64,000 nucleotides of DNA. Source: Pseudocitrobacter corydidari. GTDB taxonomy: Bacteria > Pseudomonadota > Gammaproteobacteria > Enterobacterales > Enterobacteriaceae. The stretch covers positions 3,200,583 through 3,264,582 of the forward strand of contig NZ_CP087880.1 in assembly GCF_021172065.1 (NCBI RefSeq), read 5' to 3'. This document shows, piece after piece, positions 17,651 to 27,073 of this stretch; the stretch's first letter is position 1; every line of letters begins with the position of its first letter. The notes under the pieces were generated by a model, which saw only the letters and a program-made list of their open reading frames with translations, ran no database searches and had not been told where the DNA came from. Made by a program: the position numbers and the translations under genes.

Positions 17651-17731
17651 ACGCCGGGTGGCGCTTCGCTTACCCGGCCTACTGGATCGTAACAATCGCA
17701 GGCCGGATAAGGCGCAGCCGCACCCGGCGCT
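17651..17731. repeat. BIME (two inverted REP units)
   Basis: ACGCCGGGTGGCGCTTCGC...ACCCGGCC faces GGCCGGATAAGGCGCAGCC...CACCCGGCGC between convergent genes, so it may end both messages. Confidence 0.85.
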
Positions 17732-17748
17732 GCGCCACTCTCAACAAC

Positions 17749-19119
17749 TTATTTCTTCACCACCACCAGCTTCTGGTTCACAAACTCTTTAATCCCCAGG
17801 TCCGACAGCTCGCGCCCGAATCCGGAACGCTTCACGCCGCCAAACGGCAGTTCTGCGGCGGTGTCGGTCAGCCAGTTGATATAGACCATCCCGGTTTCAA
17901 TCCGCGAGGCCATACGTTTGGCGCGTTCAATATCCTCACTGAACACCGCGCCGCCGAGGCCGTAATGGGAGTCGTTGGCGAGTTTCACCGCCGCGTCATC
18001 ATCCTTCACCACATAAATCTGCGCCACCGGGCCGAAGAACTCTTCGAAATAGGCCGGGTTGTCGCGGGTGATGTTGGTCAGAATCGTTGGCTCGAAGAAG
18101 TTGCCTTTGCTCTCCAGCGGTTTGCCGCCAAAGTGCAGCTTCGCGCCGTTTTTCACCGCGTTATCAACCTGTTTGGTCAACGTTTCCAGCGCGTCTTTCG
18201 ACGACAACGGGCCAAGCTGAGTTGAGGCATCCATCTGATCGCCCACCTTCACCTTGCTGAAGGCGTCAGTGAATGCGCTGAGGAATTTATCGGCAATTTT
18301 CTCATGCAGAATAAAGCGTTTTGCCGCGGTACAGACCTGCCCGGCGTTGTTCAGTCGCGCCTGCACGCCAATTTTCACCGCTTTGTTGAGGTCGGCATCG
18401 TCCAGCACCACGAACACATCGTTACCACCCAGCTCGAGGGTCGATTTTTTGACGTGCTTCGCAGCCTGCGCGGCGACCACGCTGCCCGCTTTTTCGGAAC
18501 CGGTTAGCGCGGCCCCCTGAACACGCGGGTCGTCGATGATGTTCGCCACCTGATCGGAGGAAATAAACAGGTTGGTCCATGCCCCGTCCGGCGCGCCCGC
18601 TTCACGCACCAGATGCGCAAAGGTCTCGGCGCAGTGCGGGACGATACTCGCATGTTTCGCCAGTACCGGGTTACCGGCAGCCAGGTTCGGGGCCAGTACG
18701 CGCATCAGCTGGTAGTACGGGAAGTTCCATGGCTCCACCGCCATAATCACGCCGATCGGATGATGCTCCACCCATGCGTCGCCAAACTCGGTTTTATACG
18801 GTACGGGCGCCAGGAATTGCTTCGCGTTGTCCGCGTAGTAGCGGGCGATCTGCGCGCAGAGTTTCACCTCGCCACGGCTCTGTTCGATAAGCTTGCCCAT
18901 CTCCTGACTGGCGATCTTCGCCAGTTCTTCGACGCGGCTGTCGATAAGATCGGCCAGCTTATGTAAAACGGGCAGACGCTGGCTAATATCACCTTTTGCC
19001 CACTCTGAATGATAAAGCGCATCGGCTTTTTGCAGCGCGGCCTCAATGTCCTTGTCGCTGTGTGGGGGGTACTCTTTAATGAGTTGGTTGTTAGCAGGAT
19101 TTACTGTCTGATAGGCCAT
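17749..19119 (-). CDS. sad: NAD+-dependent succinate-semialdehyde dehydrogenase (Sad/YneI type)
   Basis: Aldehyde dehydrogenase of 456 residues, the length of the Sad group rather than GabD (~482). PWNFP is at 130-134, the general base E229 in LELGGND, and the nucleophile C263 in NNAGQVCTAAKRF. It would oxidise succinate semialdehyde to succinate in GABA or aromatic catabolism; 4-hydroxyphenylacetate breakdown also ends in this compound. It is monocistronic. The 135 bp before the ATG hold no other gene. The symbol is given by similarity; a paralogue elsewhere in the genome is possible. Confidence 0.87.
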   Translation of the reverse strand: MAYQTVNPANNQLIKEYPPHSDKDIEAALQKADALYHSEWAKGDISQRLPVLHKLADLIDSRVEELAKIASQEMGKLIEQSRGEVKLCAQIARYYADNAKQFLAPVPYKTEFGDAWVEHHPIGVIMAVEPWNFPYYQLMRVLAPNLAAGNPVLAKHASIVPHCAETFAHLVREAGAPDGAWTNLFISSDQVANIIDDPRVQGAALTGSEKAGSVVAAQAAKHVKKSTLELGGNDVFVVLDDADLNKAVKIGVQARLNNAGQVCTAAKRFILHEKIADKFLSAFTDAFSKVKVGDQMDASTQLGPLSSKDALETLTKQVDNAVKNGAKLHFGGKPLESKGNFFEPTILTNITRDNPAYFEEFFGPVAQIYVVKDDDAAVKLANDSHYGLGGAVFSEDIERAKRMASRIETGMVYINWLTDTAAELPFGGVKRSGFGRELSDLGIKEFVNQKLVVVKK

Positions 19120-19254
19120 ATCTCGCTCCTGGTTAAGTGATGAAAGCAGTCAAAAATGCCATTCAAAGTATTAAGCGTAGTTGAGATATCTGGCTTAGGG
19201 AGAGAAACGGAGTGTTCCGAGGGAACGCAGCGCACTTTTAAGAAAAGGGAAGAA

Positions 19255-19281
19255 TGCCGAATCGCGAGCTCGCATTCGGCA
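19255..19281 (-). terminator. terminator after the Rpn-family gene
   Basis: TGCCGAAT and ATTCGGCA arms enclose CGCGAGCTCGC, making a 27-bp nearly perfect palindrome. On the - strand it is followed by TTCTTCCCTTTTC. It lies 7 bp after the stop of the minus-strand gene. Confidence 0.7.
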
Positions 19282-19288
19282 CGTTAAA

Positions 19289-20215
19289 TTAATGCGTGAG
19301 AGTCTGTAAGTCTTCGGCTGTTAAGCCGGTAATCGTTGTCACCGCTACACTATCAAGCCCGTTTTCCAGCATCGAACGGGCAATTCTTAGCGCTTCAGCC
19401 CGGCGACCTTCCTGTCGGCCCTCTTGTCGCCCTATCTGCAAACCCTCAACTTTTCCCGCTTCGTGTAACTTCTCAGCAAGCGTCATCAGCTCCTCCTTAT
19501 GCTTTGGCGAGCGCTCCGCCATTTCGCGAAAAAATGCGCTGGCGCGTGCCGCTCCGCCGTACTGGAAAATATAGTTAAACAGCGTTTTCACCTGAGCGTC
19601 GCTAGTGTATCCCAATGCCAGAAGGGCAACCAGTTGCTCCACCAGCACAGTGAGATCCCGCTGGCGAATATGCTTCTGTATCAGTTCCAGCAAGGCGATA
19701 CGGCGGTGCTGCATGATCTTGTCATCGTCGGTGACGGTGATATCAACCAGCGGAAAATCAGTGGTATAGAGCGCCTTCGCCACGTCTGGCTGCGGGAAGA
19801 GATCCAGCCAGCACATGGGGTACGGATACGGACTTTTCTCGCCATGGTAAAAGAGCATCGGCACCACCAGCGGTAGGGTTTTATGCCCGGCTTCAAGATG
19901 CCGCTGTATCGCGGAAACCGTGTAACGCAATAAGCGAAATGCCATCAGCTCATCGGGTGTGCTTTGATGTTCAATGACGACATAAATGTACCCCTGCCCA
20001 TCCTGAGTTTGCACTGACCACAACACGTCGGAGTAGCACTTATGTAAATTCTCTTCGATAAAACTCTCGGATTCCAGTTTGAGCGTAGTCAGGTCGCATA
20101 GCTTGCGTAATGGCGCGGGTAGATGAATATCGAGGAAATCCCGTGCGGTATCAGGCTGATGAAGAAACTGTTTAAACACCGTGTCATGCGGCGTTGTGCT
20201 GGAATTTTTTGCCAT
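19289..20215 (-). CDS. Rpn-family recombination-promoting nuclease/putative transposase
   Basis: 308-residue PD-(D/E)xK nuclease of the RpnA-E group (PDDEXK_2/Transposase_31). It begins with [24 protein letters not shown], then the active-site strands SDVLWSVQT and [23 protein letters not shown] (residues ~60-105). The tail has a short repeated [12 protein letters not shown] segment and a final helical motif ([10 protein letters not shown]). Rpn proteins are DNA endonucleases that raise RecA-independent recombination. E. coli carries the related, broken yjiP/yjiQ at this position; this copy is intact. AAGGGA precedes the ATG. Confidence 0.9.
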   Translation of the reverse strand: MAKNSSTTPHDTVFKQFLHQPDTARDFLDIHLPAPLRKLCDLTTLKLESESFIEENLHKCYSDVLWSVQTQDGQGYIYVVIEHQSTPDELMAFRLLRYTVSAIQRHLEAGHKTLPLVVPMLFYHGEKSPYPYPMCWLDLFPQPDVAKALYTTDFPLVDITVTDDDKIMQHRRIALLELIQKHIRQRDLTVLVEQLVALLALGYTSDAQVKTLFNYIFQYGGAARASAFFREMAERSPKHKEELMTLAEKLHEAGKVEGLQIGRQEGRQEGRRAEALRIARSMLENGLDSVAVTTITGLTAEDLQTLTH

Positions 20216-20424
20216 GGCTGTCCCTTGCCTGCTGTGAAAGTGGCTGGACTCTACCGTAGCTCTGAAGAGGCTTCACCCGGCAATGTCAGCCTCTGCGTAA
20301 CGCCTCGCAAAAGGTTTTTCATCGCCTGCAACGGCGACATTTTCCCGGAAGGCTTCTCGTAAATTCACAAGCAACTTCAGCAGCTAACATGACGTTCTCG
20401 CCGCCAGGTTATATGCTTACCCCT

Positions 20425-21690
20425 ATGGAAAAACTCACTTCGCTTAAACGCGCCAAGCTGTTGGCGCTGTCGCTGCTGCTGATTGCCGCAGCCATTTTTG
20501 TTACCACGTTGATGCTGCCGCCTGCGCCGTGGGTCAGCGCGCTGAAGGCTATCTCCGAAGCGGCGATGGTCGGCGCGCTGGCGGACTGGTTCGCGGTAGT
20601 GGCGCTGTTTCGTCGCGTACCGCTGCCGTTTATTGCGCAGCATACGGCGATTATCCCGCGCAATAAGGACCGAATCGGCGACAATCTTGGCCAGTTCGTG
20701 CAGGAGAAATTCCTCGATACGCCATCGCTGGTTGCGCTGATTCGCCGTCACGAACCTGCGCTACTCATTGGCAACTGGTTCAGTCAGCCGGAGAACGCCG
20801 CGCGCGTGGGGCAGAATCTGGTGAAGGTGATGAGCGGTTTTATTGAGCTCACTGATGATTCACGCGTGCAGGGGCTGCTGAAACGCGCGGTGCATAAGGC
20901 GATTGATAAGGTCGATCTCACCCAGACCAGCGCGGTGATCCTCGAGAGTATGACCAAAGATAATCGCCATCAGAAGCTGCTCGATTCTCTGGTGGCGCAG
21001 TTAATTGCGCTGCTGCGTAAGGAGAGCACGCGCGATGTGATAGCACAGATGATCGTACACTGGATGGAGCAGGAGCATCCGATCAAAGCGCGGCTGCTGC
21101 CGACGGAGTGGCTGGGCGATCAGGGGGCAGATCTGGTTGCCGATGCGGTGGACTCGGTGCTCGACGATATCACCGAGAATCGTCATCATCAGATCCGCCA
21201 GGCGTTTGATCGGGTGATTTTCCGCTTTATTGAGAACCTGAATACATCGCCGGAGATGGAAGCCAAAGCCGAGAATATCAAAAGCTATCTGAAAAATGAT
21301 GAAGCGTTTAACCGCTATCTGGGGCAGATTTGGGCCGATTATCGCCAGTGGATCAAAGATGATATGGCCTCTGACGATTCGCGGGTGAAAACGCGGATCG
21401 CCGAAGCCGGGCAGTGGTTTGGCGAGACGTTGATGCATGACGCCGCACTGCGTGAGTCGCTCAATAACCATCTGGAACAGGCCGCGATGCGCGTGGCGCC
21501 GGAGTTCTCTGCTTTCCTTACCCGCCATATCAGCGACACGGTGAAGAGCTGGGACGCGCGCGATATGTCGCGGCAGATCGAACTTAATATCGGCAAGGAT
21601 TTGCAGTTTATTCGTATCAACGGCACGCTGGTCGGCGGGACGATCGGGCTGGTATTGTGGCTGTTGTCACAAATACCGGCGCTGATTTAG
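20425..21690 (+). CDS. yjiN: DUF445 inner-membrane protein YjiN
   Basis: 421 residues from [20 protein letters not shown]. One N-terminal transmembrane helix is followed by [34 protein letters not shown] sequence (about residues 35-65), a long helical region, and a C-terminal anchor [21 protein letters not shown]. coli YjiN has the same architecture. The family function is unknown. Starts at 20413 or 20389 are possible; none has a strong ribosome site and I chose the one aligning with YjiN. It is divergent from the Rpn gene. Confidence 0.88.
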   Translation: MEKLTSLKRAKLLALSLLLIAAAIFVTTLMLPPAPWVSALKAISEAAMVGALADWFAVVALFRRVPLPFIAQHTAIIPRNKDRIGDNLGQFVQEKFLDTPSLVALIRRHEPALLIGNWFSQPENAARVGQNLVKVMSGFIELTDDSRVQGLLKRAVHKAIDKVDLTQTSAVILESMTKDNRHQKLLDSLVAQLIALLRKESTRDVIAQMIVHWMEQEHPIKARLLPTEWLGDQGADLVADAVDSVLDDITENRHHQIRQAFDRVIFRFIENLNTSPEMEAKAENIKSYLKNDEAFNRYLGQIWADYRQWIKDDMASDDSRVKTRIAEAGQWFGETLMHDAALRESLNNHLEQAAMRVAPEFSAFLTRHISDTVKSWDARDMSRQIELNIGKDLQFIRINGTLVGGTIGLVLWLLSQIPALI

Positions 21691-21710
21691 GGAGCGGAGA
21701 ACGCGGTGGT

Positions 21711-21790
21711 GTCGGATGGCGGCTAACGCCTTATCCGACCCACAGATCGCCTCCCCGTAGGCCGGATAAGGCGCAGCCGCATCCGGCGCA
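21711..21790. repeat. BIME (two inverted REP units)
   Basis: GTCGGATGGCGGCTAACGCC...TATCCGAC faces GGCCGGATAAGGCGCAGCC...CATCCGGCG between the convergent yjiN and GH105 genes. Confidence 0.85.
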
Positions 21791-21801
21791 ACCTGGCACA
21801 A

Positions 21802-22878
21802 TTACGCCAGCCACTCCCCCTGCTGCAACTCCAGCAACAGCAGCATCATCAGCGCCTGCGCGTACGGTACCGGGGCCATTTCGATATCACAGTAATATTG
21901 CAGATCCGGCCCTACCATCGTTCCCTTAGAGGCTTCCAGCACGATCCCGCGGTCATCAATGCGATTGCGCAACGCGTCCCATGCCCGCAGCGCCGAACCG
22001 GCAACGTCAGCGTCCAGAATCCCCATCCGCACGCCGCGTAGCATGCCATAGGCGATCCCCGCCGTGGCGGACGATTCCTGCGGCGAGAGCGGATCGTCCA
22101 CCAGCGTGTGCCACATACCGTTTTCAGCCTGCATCTGGCACAGGGTTTTCACCTGCCGCGCCACAACCTGCGAGAGATAGCGCTTCACGCTGGCGTCCAG
22201 GCTGTCGCCGAGCAGAGCGATAAATTCCGGGATGGCGACGGTGATCCACGCATTACCCCGCGCCCAGAACGCGCCCGAGAAGTGATGCTGGCCGATGAAT
22301 GTCCAGCCGTGATACCACAGGCCGCTGGCCGGTTCGCTGAGATAGCGGGTATGCAGTAAAAACTGATACGACGCCTCGTCAATCAGGTCTTTACGCTTAA
22401 GGACCACGCCCGCCGAGCCGAGGAACAGGCAGGTCATAAACAGCGTGTCATCCCACAAATGCCCCGTGTTCGGCTGCTCTTTGACGACGTGCTGAAAACC
22501 GCCCTCCTCCGTTTTTGGCAGCGTTTGCAGCAGAGAATCCGCCCAGTCGTTCACGACCTTCAGCAGATCTTCGCGCCCCGTGTGCCCGGCCACCAGCGAG
22601 AGCGCGATCATCGGCGCGGTGGTGTTGATTTGTACCGCAGGCAGGCCCTTCGCCAGTTGTCCTTCATACCAGGCCAGAATCGACTGCTGCAACCCGGCAT
22701 CATTCTGCGATAACGCATACTGCCAGAAGCCATACAGCCCGACGCCCACTTCCCATTCCCACTCTTCGAAGTTGATGGCAAACCCTTCGCCGCTGCTCAC
22801 TTCGCCGATATTTTTCAGGCGGCAGAATCCCTGCACAACCTGTTCCAGAGTTTGATGTAATTCAGCGTGGCGCATCAT
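21802..22878 (-). CDS. GH105/GH88-family unsaturated glucuronyl or rhamnogalacturonyl hydrolase
   Basis: 358-residue (alpha/alpha)6-barrel enzyme that removes the 4,5-unsaturated uronate left by polysaccharide lyases. WDDTLFM places D143/D144 at the position of the proposed catalytic Asp of B. subtilis YteR. WARGNAW at 205-211 is another family hallmark. There is no signal peptide, so it acts in the cytoplasm on imported oligosaccharides. It starts inside the stop codon of the upstream gene (ATGATG over TGA) with CAGGAG before it, so the two are translationally coupled. The exact substrate (rhamnogalacturonan, ulvan, gellan) is not determined. Confidence 0.88.
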   Translation of the reverse strand: MMRHAELHQTLEQVVQGFCRLKNIGEVSSGEGFAINFEEWEWEVGVGLYGFWQYALSQNDAGLQQSILAWYEGQLAKGLPAVQINTTAPMIALSLVAGHTGREDLLKVVNDWADSLLQTLPKTEEGGFQHVVKEQPNTGHLWDDTLFMTCLFLGSAGVVLKRKDLIDEASYQFLLHTRYLSEPASGLWYHGWTFIGQHHFSGAFWARGNAWITVAIPEFIALLGDSLDASVKRYLSQVVARQVKTLCQMQAENGMWHTLVDDPLSPQESSATAGIAYGMLRGVRMGILDADVAGSALRAWDALRNRIDDRGIVLEASKGTMVGPDLQYYCDIEMAPVPYAQALMMLLLLELQQGEWLA

Positions 22879-24035
22879 GCGGCTCCTGCGTGTGAGGACG
22901 TTAGAGAAAGATCGCTGGTCAGCAGACGTTGTGCGCGAGCGCGAAGCCCGGCGTCATCCGCCAGCTGCGACAACGCGAGCAGGCTGGGCGCTACGCCGTC
23001 CTGCGGGGTGACGTTTACCGACCAGTACGCCAGGCGCTGCGCGGCGAGCGCCTGCTGTTCGCGACCGAGGCGGCCAGAGGCGGTGAAACGTTCATCACGG
23101 AATATCTGCCCGGCGAGATACTGCGCGGTGTGAAAGCTTAAGGCATTGTTTGCGCTGGTAAACCACATAACGTCATTGCCCAGTTCATCAAACCAGTAGC
23201 GATAACCTAATATCGCCGAGCGCACGCGGCGCCACAGCACCGGCGCGAAAATATCACCATGATAGTCATGCCAGAGCCACAACAGCGAGATAAGCGCGGA
23301 ACTTGAGCCCTCTTCCCTGGCGCTAACCCGCTGCAACAGGCGCACCAGCAGCGCTTGCGCCTGTTCGTCTGCCTTCCCCAGCTTGAGCCGTGTAAGCAGC
23401 GCACGCCCTTCATCTTCGTGCCGTTCTGCGATAGGGCGTTGATACAACGGGAGCGCATCATCCTCTTCAGCCAGCCGTACCTCGAGGGGGGCCTGCCCCT
23501 GATAAATCATGCGCAGCACAAACTGCGTTTCACGTTCGCAGAGTTCTTCAAGATGAATAAGCAGCGAGTTCTCGCCCTGCTGAAGCGGCAGGTTAACCTG
23601 GCAAATTTGCAGCCTGTTGCGGGTAAAAGGCGTAAAGCGAGCGGCTTCTGCACCGTTAACCCAAATACGCACACCGCCGCAGGTCGCCAGCTGGAAGGCG
23701 TATTCACCCGGTTTATCGGTATGAAGATTGACGTACAGCCAGCGCTGGCTGTGCGTGGCGATCGGTTTAAACAGCGAGAAGTGAACCATCCCACTTTCGT
23801 CCGCCTGCACTGTATGGCTAGCGGGTAATGCGCGGGCAGGCGGCACGGTGCGCTGGGCGGTGCTGTCGCAAAATACGCGACGGCAGAATGAGTGTTGTTC
23901 CGGCCCGGCGTCATCGGTCACCACGTATCCCGTTGACGCATCGAGAGTTTCACCCGTGTAAAACTCAGCAAACCGCTCATTATGCGGCGCTGAAACTGCA
24001 AAACGCATTATCGCGTCACCCGCTGCCAGCCTCAT
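22875..24035 (-). CDS. uncharacterised protein of a polysaccharide-utilisation operon
   Basis: 386-residue cytoplasmic protein that I do not recognise as a named family. The first ~190 residues are beta-rich with a jelly-roll-like pattern (RWLYVNLHTDKPGEYAFQLATCGGVRIWVNGAEA, LPLQQGENSLLIHLEE), as in carbohydrate-binding or GH2-sandwich domains. The rest is helical and rich in Trp/Tyr (LLWLWHDYHGDIFAPVLWRRVRSAILGYRYWFDELGNDVMWFTSANNAL), as in (alpha/alpha)6 sugar-acting enzymes. It may be a shortened version of a longer glycosidase-like protein. GAGGAG lies before the ATG; the end overlaps the GH105 start, which argues for an intact gene. Confidence 0.7.
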   Translation of the reverse strand: MRLAAGDAIMRFAVSAPHNERFAEFYTGETLDASTGYVVTDDAGPEQHSFCRRVFCDSTAQRTVPPARALPASHTVQADESGMVHFSLFKPIATHSQRWLYVNLHTDKPGEYAFQLATCGGVRIWVNGAEAARFTPFTRNRLQICQVNLPLQQGENSLLIHLEELCERETQFVLRMIYQGQAPLEVRLAEEDDALPLYQRPIAERHEDEGRALLTRLKLGKADEQAQALLVRLLQRVSAREEGSSSALISLLWLWHDYHGDIFAPVLWRRVRSAILGYRYWFDELGNDVMWFTSANNALSFHTAQYLAGQIFRDERFTASGRLGREQQALAAQRLAYWSVNVTPQDGVAPSLLALSQLADDAGLRARAQRLLTSDLSLTSSHAGAA

Positions 24036-24170
24036 GTTGTCTCCTCACTCACTACGCTTGTGTTAGCGCCGTATCATCAGGATTCGGGGGCGTTGGGGCT
24101 ATGTGAGTGAACGCGAGGTTTTATGGATCTGCCTGGGAATTCACAATCCAGCGATGCGCGGGGCGGCAAA

Positions 24171-24186
24171 TGAGATTTTCATCACA
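24171..24186 (-). promoter_or_regulatory. CRP-like site upstream of the GH105 operon
   Basis: On the - strand TGTGATGAAAATCTCA differs from TGTGA-N6-TCACA at one position. It is about 143 bp (centre) before the 386-residue gene. Catabolite control of a sugar operon would make sense. A second sequence, TGTGATCTTAATCACG (24256-24271), overlaps the end of the next gene upstream and may be fortuitous. Confidence 0.45.
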
Positions 24187-24210
24187 TTTTGCTGTTTGCC
24201 GTAGGGGATG

Positions 24211-24253
24211 AAAACGGCGCGGATCGCATTTATTCCGCGATCCGCCGTTTTTT
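24211..24253. terminator. bidirectional terminator between the sugar genes
   Basis: GCGGATCGC (24219-24227) pairs with GCGATCCGC (24237-24245), extended by AAAACG/CGTTTT with a 2-nt bulge. T-rich tails are present on both strands. It ends the 556-residue gene on the - strand, so the two downstream genes need the promoter in 24036-24210. Confidence 0.7.
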
Positions 24254-24266
24254 GATGTGATCTTAA

Positions 24267-25937
24267 TCACGCTTTTAGCTGAGTCAGCTGATGATGCAGG
24301 CTGTCTGCCAGTGCTCGTACGCGCGAGGCGTCAAAGATGACGTGCATGCCTGGCGATGCATCGGGATGCTTTGCGCAAAAGGTGTCCATTTCAACGGCGC
24401 AGCGGTAGAGCTCCTGAATATTCACCTGACAAATCTCACGCATGCTCCAGTTATTCTCCACCACCGTGGCGTAGTGCAGCGTGAAAAAGGCCTTTTGCGC
24501 ATGCATAAACAACTGGCAATAGAGGGCAAAACCCTGCCACTCTTCCTGCCAGCGGCAAGCCAGCGCATGGGGGAAGGCCGCGCGCTGCGCGAAGCCAAGC
24601 GCTTCGGCCTGGAGCGTTTGCGCCTCCTGCCAGGCTTCGTCTTTCTCTTTAGCAATCAACGACAAATTGCGGCCTGCGGTGGCGACATCATGCGGGCTAA
24701 AGGCGATATCACGCTCAGAGCCCGGCAGCCAGTGGTTGCGGTTAAGCTGGCCGTAAAGGCTCCAGACACCCTGCCCGTAGCTCTCCGGCACCTGGCTGTG
24801 GCGGTGGAAAACGTGGTCGCGCACGTAAATGGCGCGATAGAGTACCTGCCCGGCCTGCTCTAACAGCGTTTGAAATTCAGTGAACGTCTCGTCGTCCGGG
24901 CGCCAGCCATAACACTCATCCAGCCAATGCATCATCAGCGAGGTGCGGGTCACGGCTTTTTCCGGGTGCGCCAGCAACTGACTACAGGCAACCAGGTTGC
25001 ACTCGCTCAACGTGCCCATAATCCAGTGGTTATCCACGCCTTCCCAGCTGGCTTTGCACACCGCGCCGCGAATTGCCGGGTTCCCCCGGCACCACAACAG
25101 TCGCCCCTGCAACTCGTCGATGCGCGGGAACGGAAAAATCCCCCAACCCACTTCTTCACCAACCAGATCGAGATCGACCCACACGTCGCGGTTTTCAACC
25201 GCTTGCAGCGCAGGGTTATTGGGAAAATTAGGCCAGAAACGCTCCGGGGTGATTTTAATCGAGACAGAAACAGCCTCCGGTAACGTGCTGATCGCTTCCA
25301 GAACGTTGCTGATATCGTGATTGCCCGCCGGAAACGCGCGCAGCACCAGATGCTTGCCTTCACGCATCACCGCTCGCGCCATCGCGCTAAAGCACTGGCT
25401 GTAGAGCGATAAACTGCGCGGATCGATATGCGGAGAAGGATCGTCGTGCCCGGTCAGTTCCCAGTTCGGGCGCGAGATAGGCAGCAGACCGTCTGTATTT
25501 GAAAGCGCCACCAGCAGGCCGCTGATGAGCGGAATGCGCTGACACAGCAGGGTCATTTTGTCCGCCAGATAGCGACACCAGAATTCCGCGTCGAAATGCA
25601 CGCCGCCCTTTTTATTCAGCAGTTCGGGGTGCGCCGCCAGCAGGTCAACGGGGAAGCTAAACTCTTTGGCCTGCAGGTAAAATTTCAGGCCATGCTGCTG
25701 ACAAAAACCGGCCAGCCGGTTGAGATAAACACAGCGAGCGCGCTGATGGCTGGAGAGGCCATCATTGTATTGATGCGGCGTGAAGCCTTTTGGTGAGACC
25801 AGTTTATCGAACAAATTGGCCTGGCCGACAATCACCGTATTGAAGTCGTGATTGATGGCCCACTTCACTAATTCACAGGCTTTATCCCAGTTCCAGAACT
25901 CCTGATTATTGAGTTCCAGCGCGCGCGTTTGCCACAT
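24267..25937 (-). CDS. putative TIM-barrel glycoside-hydrolase-like protein
   Basis: 556 residues, no signal peptide. The first ~330 residues look like a (beta/alpha)8 barrel of the alpha-glucuronidase/hexosaminidase kind: FNTVIVGQANLFDKL, LAGFCQQHGLKFYLQAKEFSFPVDLL, IPLISGLLVALSNTDGLLPISRP, GKHLVLRAFPAG, VSVSIKITPERFWP. A helical C-terminal domain follows. I cannot place it in a numbered GH family, and catalytic acids are not certain. GGAGAAGGA precedes the ATG. It neighbours the GH105 gene on the same strand but is separated from it by a terminator. A role in breaking down a plant or microbial uronic-acid polymer is inferred. Confidence 0.6.
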   Translation of the reverse strand: MWQTRALELNNQEFWNWDKACELVKWAINHDFNTVIVGQANLFDKLVSPKGFTPHQYNDGLSSHQRARCVYLNRLAGFCQQHGLKFYLQAKEFSFPVDLLAAHPELLNKKGGVHFDAEFWCRYLADKMTLLCQRIPLISGLLVALSNTDGLLPISRPNWELTGHDDPSPHIDPRSLSLYSQCFSAMARAVMREGKHLVLRAFPAGNHDISNVLEAISTLPEAVSVSIKITPERFWPNFPNNPALQAVENRDVWVDLDLVGEEVGWGIFPFPRIDELQGRLLWCRGNPAIRGAVCKASWEGVDNHWIMGTLSECNLVACSQLLAHPEKAVTRTSLMMHWLDECYGWRPDDETFTEFQTLLEQAGQVLYRAIYVRDHVFHRHSQVPESYGQGVWSLYGQLNRNHWLPGSERDIAFSPHDVATAGRNLSLIAKEKDEAWQEAQTLQAEALGFAQRAAFPHALACRWQEEWQGFALYCQLFMHAQKAFFTLHYATVVENNWSMREICQVNIQELYRCAVEMDTFCAKHPDASPGMHVIFDASRVRALADSLHHQLTQLKA

Positions 25938-26011
25938 CGTCCTTCTCCATCCATTGCGGGGGGAGCTATTCTAAGCACAAACGCGGCGCAGCGTCTGGGA
26001 CCGGAAGTGCG

Positions 26012-27073
26012 CTACTTCACAATAAAACGCGTTGCCTGGAAGCAGTTCAAAATTCGGTGCACCAGAAACACCATGGTGAGCGTTCCTAATAACGAAACGG
26101 TAACAGACGTCACGCGGTACATGTCACTGAAGACCAGATCCTGGTCCGGCTGAAGGTTCTGGCCGAACATAATGCCGATGGTGGTAATACTGGCAAAACC
26201 GACGCCAGCGCCCACTTTTTCCATCACGTGCATTCGCGCGCTGAATGCCAGGCCCAGCCCAATCAGCGGCATCATCAGAATCATGTGGCTGCTGTGATCG
26301 TACAAAATCAGCTGCACCACCAGAATATACAGACACGAAAGCACCACACCGACCACGCGCCACAGGGAACTGACCACCGATCCGCGATAGTGCATCGGGA
26401 AGAGAATTAAGATCCCCGCCATCAACGCCGACAATGAATCCTGTAAATCGCTTATCTGAAAGACGATAAACAGCATCGTTGCCACCGTGCCCGACAGTAG
26501 CGATTCATGACGTACGCGCGCGGCGTCTTTTTCGATCAGCGGCGGCGGCTTACGTGGTTCAACATCGGGAATGAGATAGTGGAACAAAGCGCTTAGCGCT
26601 ACCGCCATGACGCTGGCTTCCATATTGGAGAACAGCAACGTATGCCAGTTGGTGGTCGGGTAGCTCATAAAATTCAGCATTACGCTCTGACACACCACGC
26701 CCATCGAGCCGAACAGGAACAGCGGCCCCTTGCTCATAAAACGGAAACGCATCACATACATGCCGAAAACGACAATCGTCATGATCAGCGGCCATTCAAT
26801 CAGATAGCCGACGATAATCACCATTTCGATGCAGTTCAGCACCGCACTGAGCAAAAACTGCCGTGCGATATGGCCGTTGAAGACCGGAACAAGCGACACC
26901 AGCAGAATGGGGAAGACGACAAAGAACACGCCATACTGAGTATCGAAGAACGTGGAGATGCTCAGCGCCGTCATACCGGTGAACACGGTGCGCAGCGTCT
27001 GGCGAAAATCATTCGCCGTGTAGACGATATTGCCGTGCGGCGTGAAGACCTGAGCGAGTGTTTTAATAGACAT
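26012..27073 (-). CDS. DUF2955/FUSC-like inner-membrane efflux component
   Basis: 353-residue protein with about ten transmembrane helices in two similar halves. Each half has an FUSC-like block (LRTVFTGMTALSISTFFDTQYGVFFVVFPILLVS and LLSGTVATMLFIVFQISDLQDSLSALMAGILILFP). Such proteins pair with HlyD/EmrA-type adaptors to export aromatic acids or drugs, like the AaeB/AaeA pair. It starts 11 bp inside the end of the HlyD-type gene and is the last gene of a MarR-HlyD-DUF2955 operon. The substrate is unknown. Confidence 0.83.
   Translation of the reverse strand: MSIKTLAQVFTPHGNIVYTANDFRQTLRTVFTGMTALSISTFFDTQYGVFFVVFPILLVSLVPVFNGHIARQFLLSAVLNCIEMVIIVGYLIEWPLIMTIVVFGMYVMRFRFMSKGPLFLFGSMGVVCQSVMLNFMSYPTTNWHTLLFSNMEASVMAVALSALFHYLIPDVEPRKPPPLIEKDAARVRHESLLSGTVATMLFIVFQISDLQDSLSALMAGILILFPMHYRGSVVSSLWRVVGVVLSCLYILVVQLILYDHSSHMILMMPLIGLGLAFSARMHVMEKVGAGVGFASITTIGIMFGQNLQPDQDLVFSDMYRVTSVTVSLLGTLTMVFLVHRILNCFQATRFIVK

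Noticed and set aside
22875..24035. frameshifted or truncated longer glycosidase
   Set aside because: The helical C-terminal part looks short, but the gene ends in a coupled overlap with GH105 and has a good ribosome site, so an intact gene is the simpler reading. A comparison with homologues would decide.
24256..24271. second CRP-like site
   Set aside because: TGTGATCTTAATCACG is a good half-and-half match but overlaps the 3' end of the upstream gene and the terminator region. It is kept only as a remark under the 24171 site.
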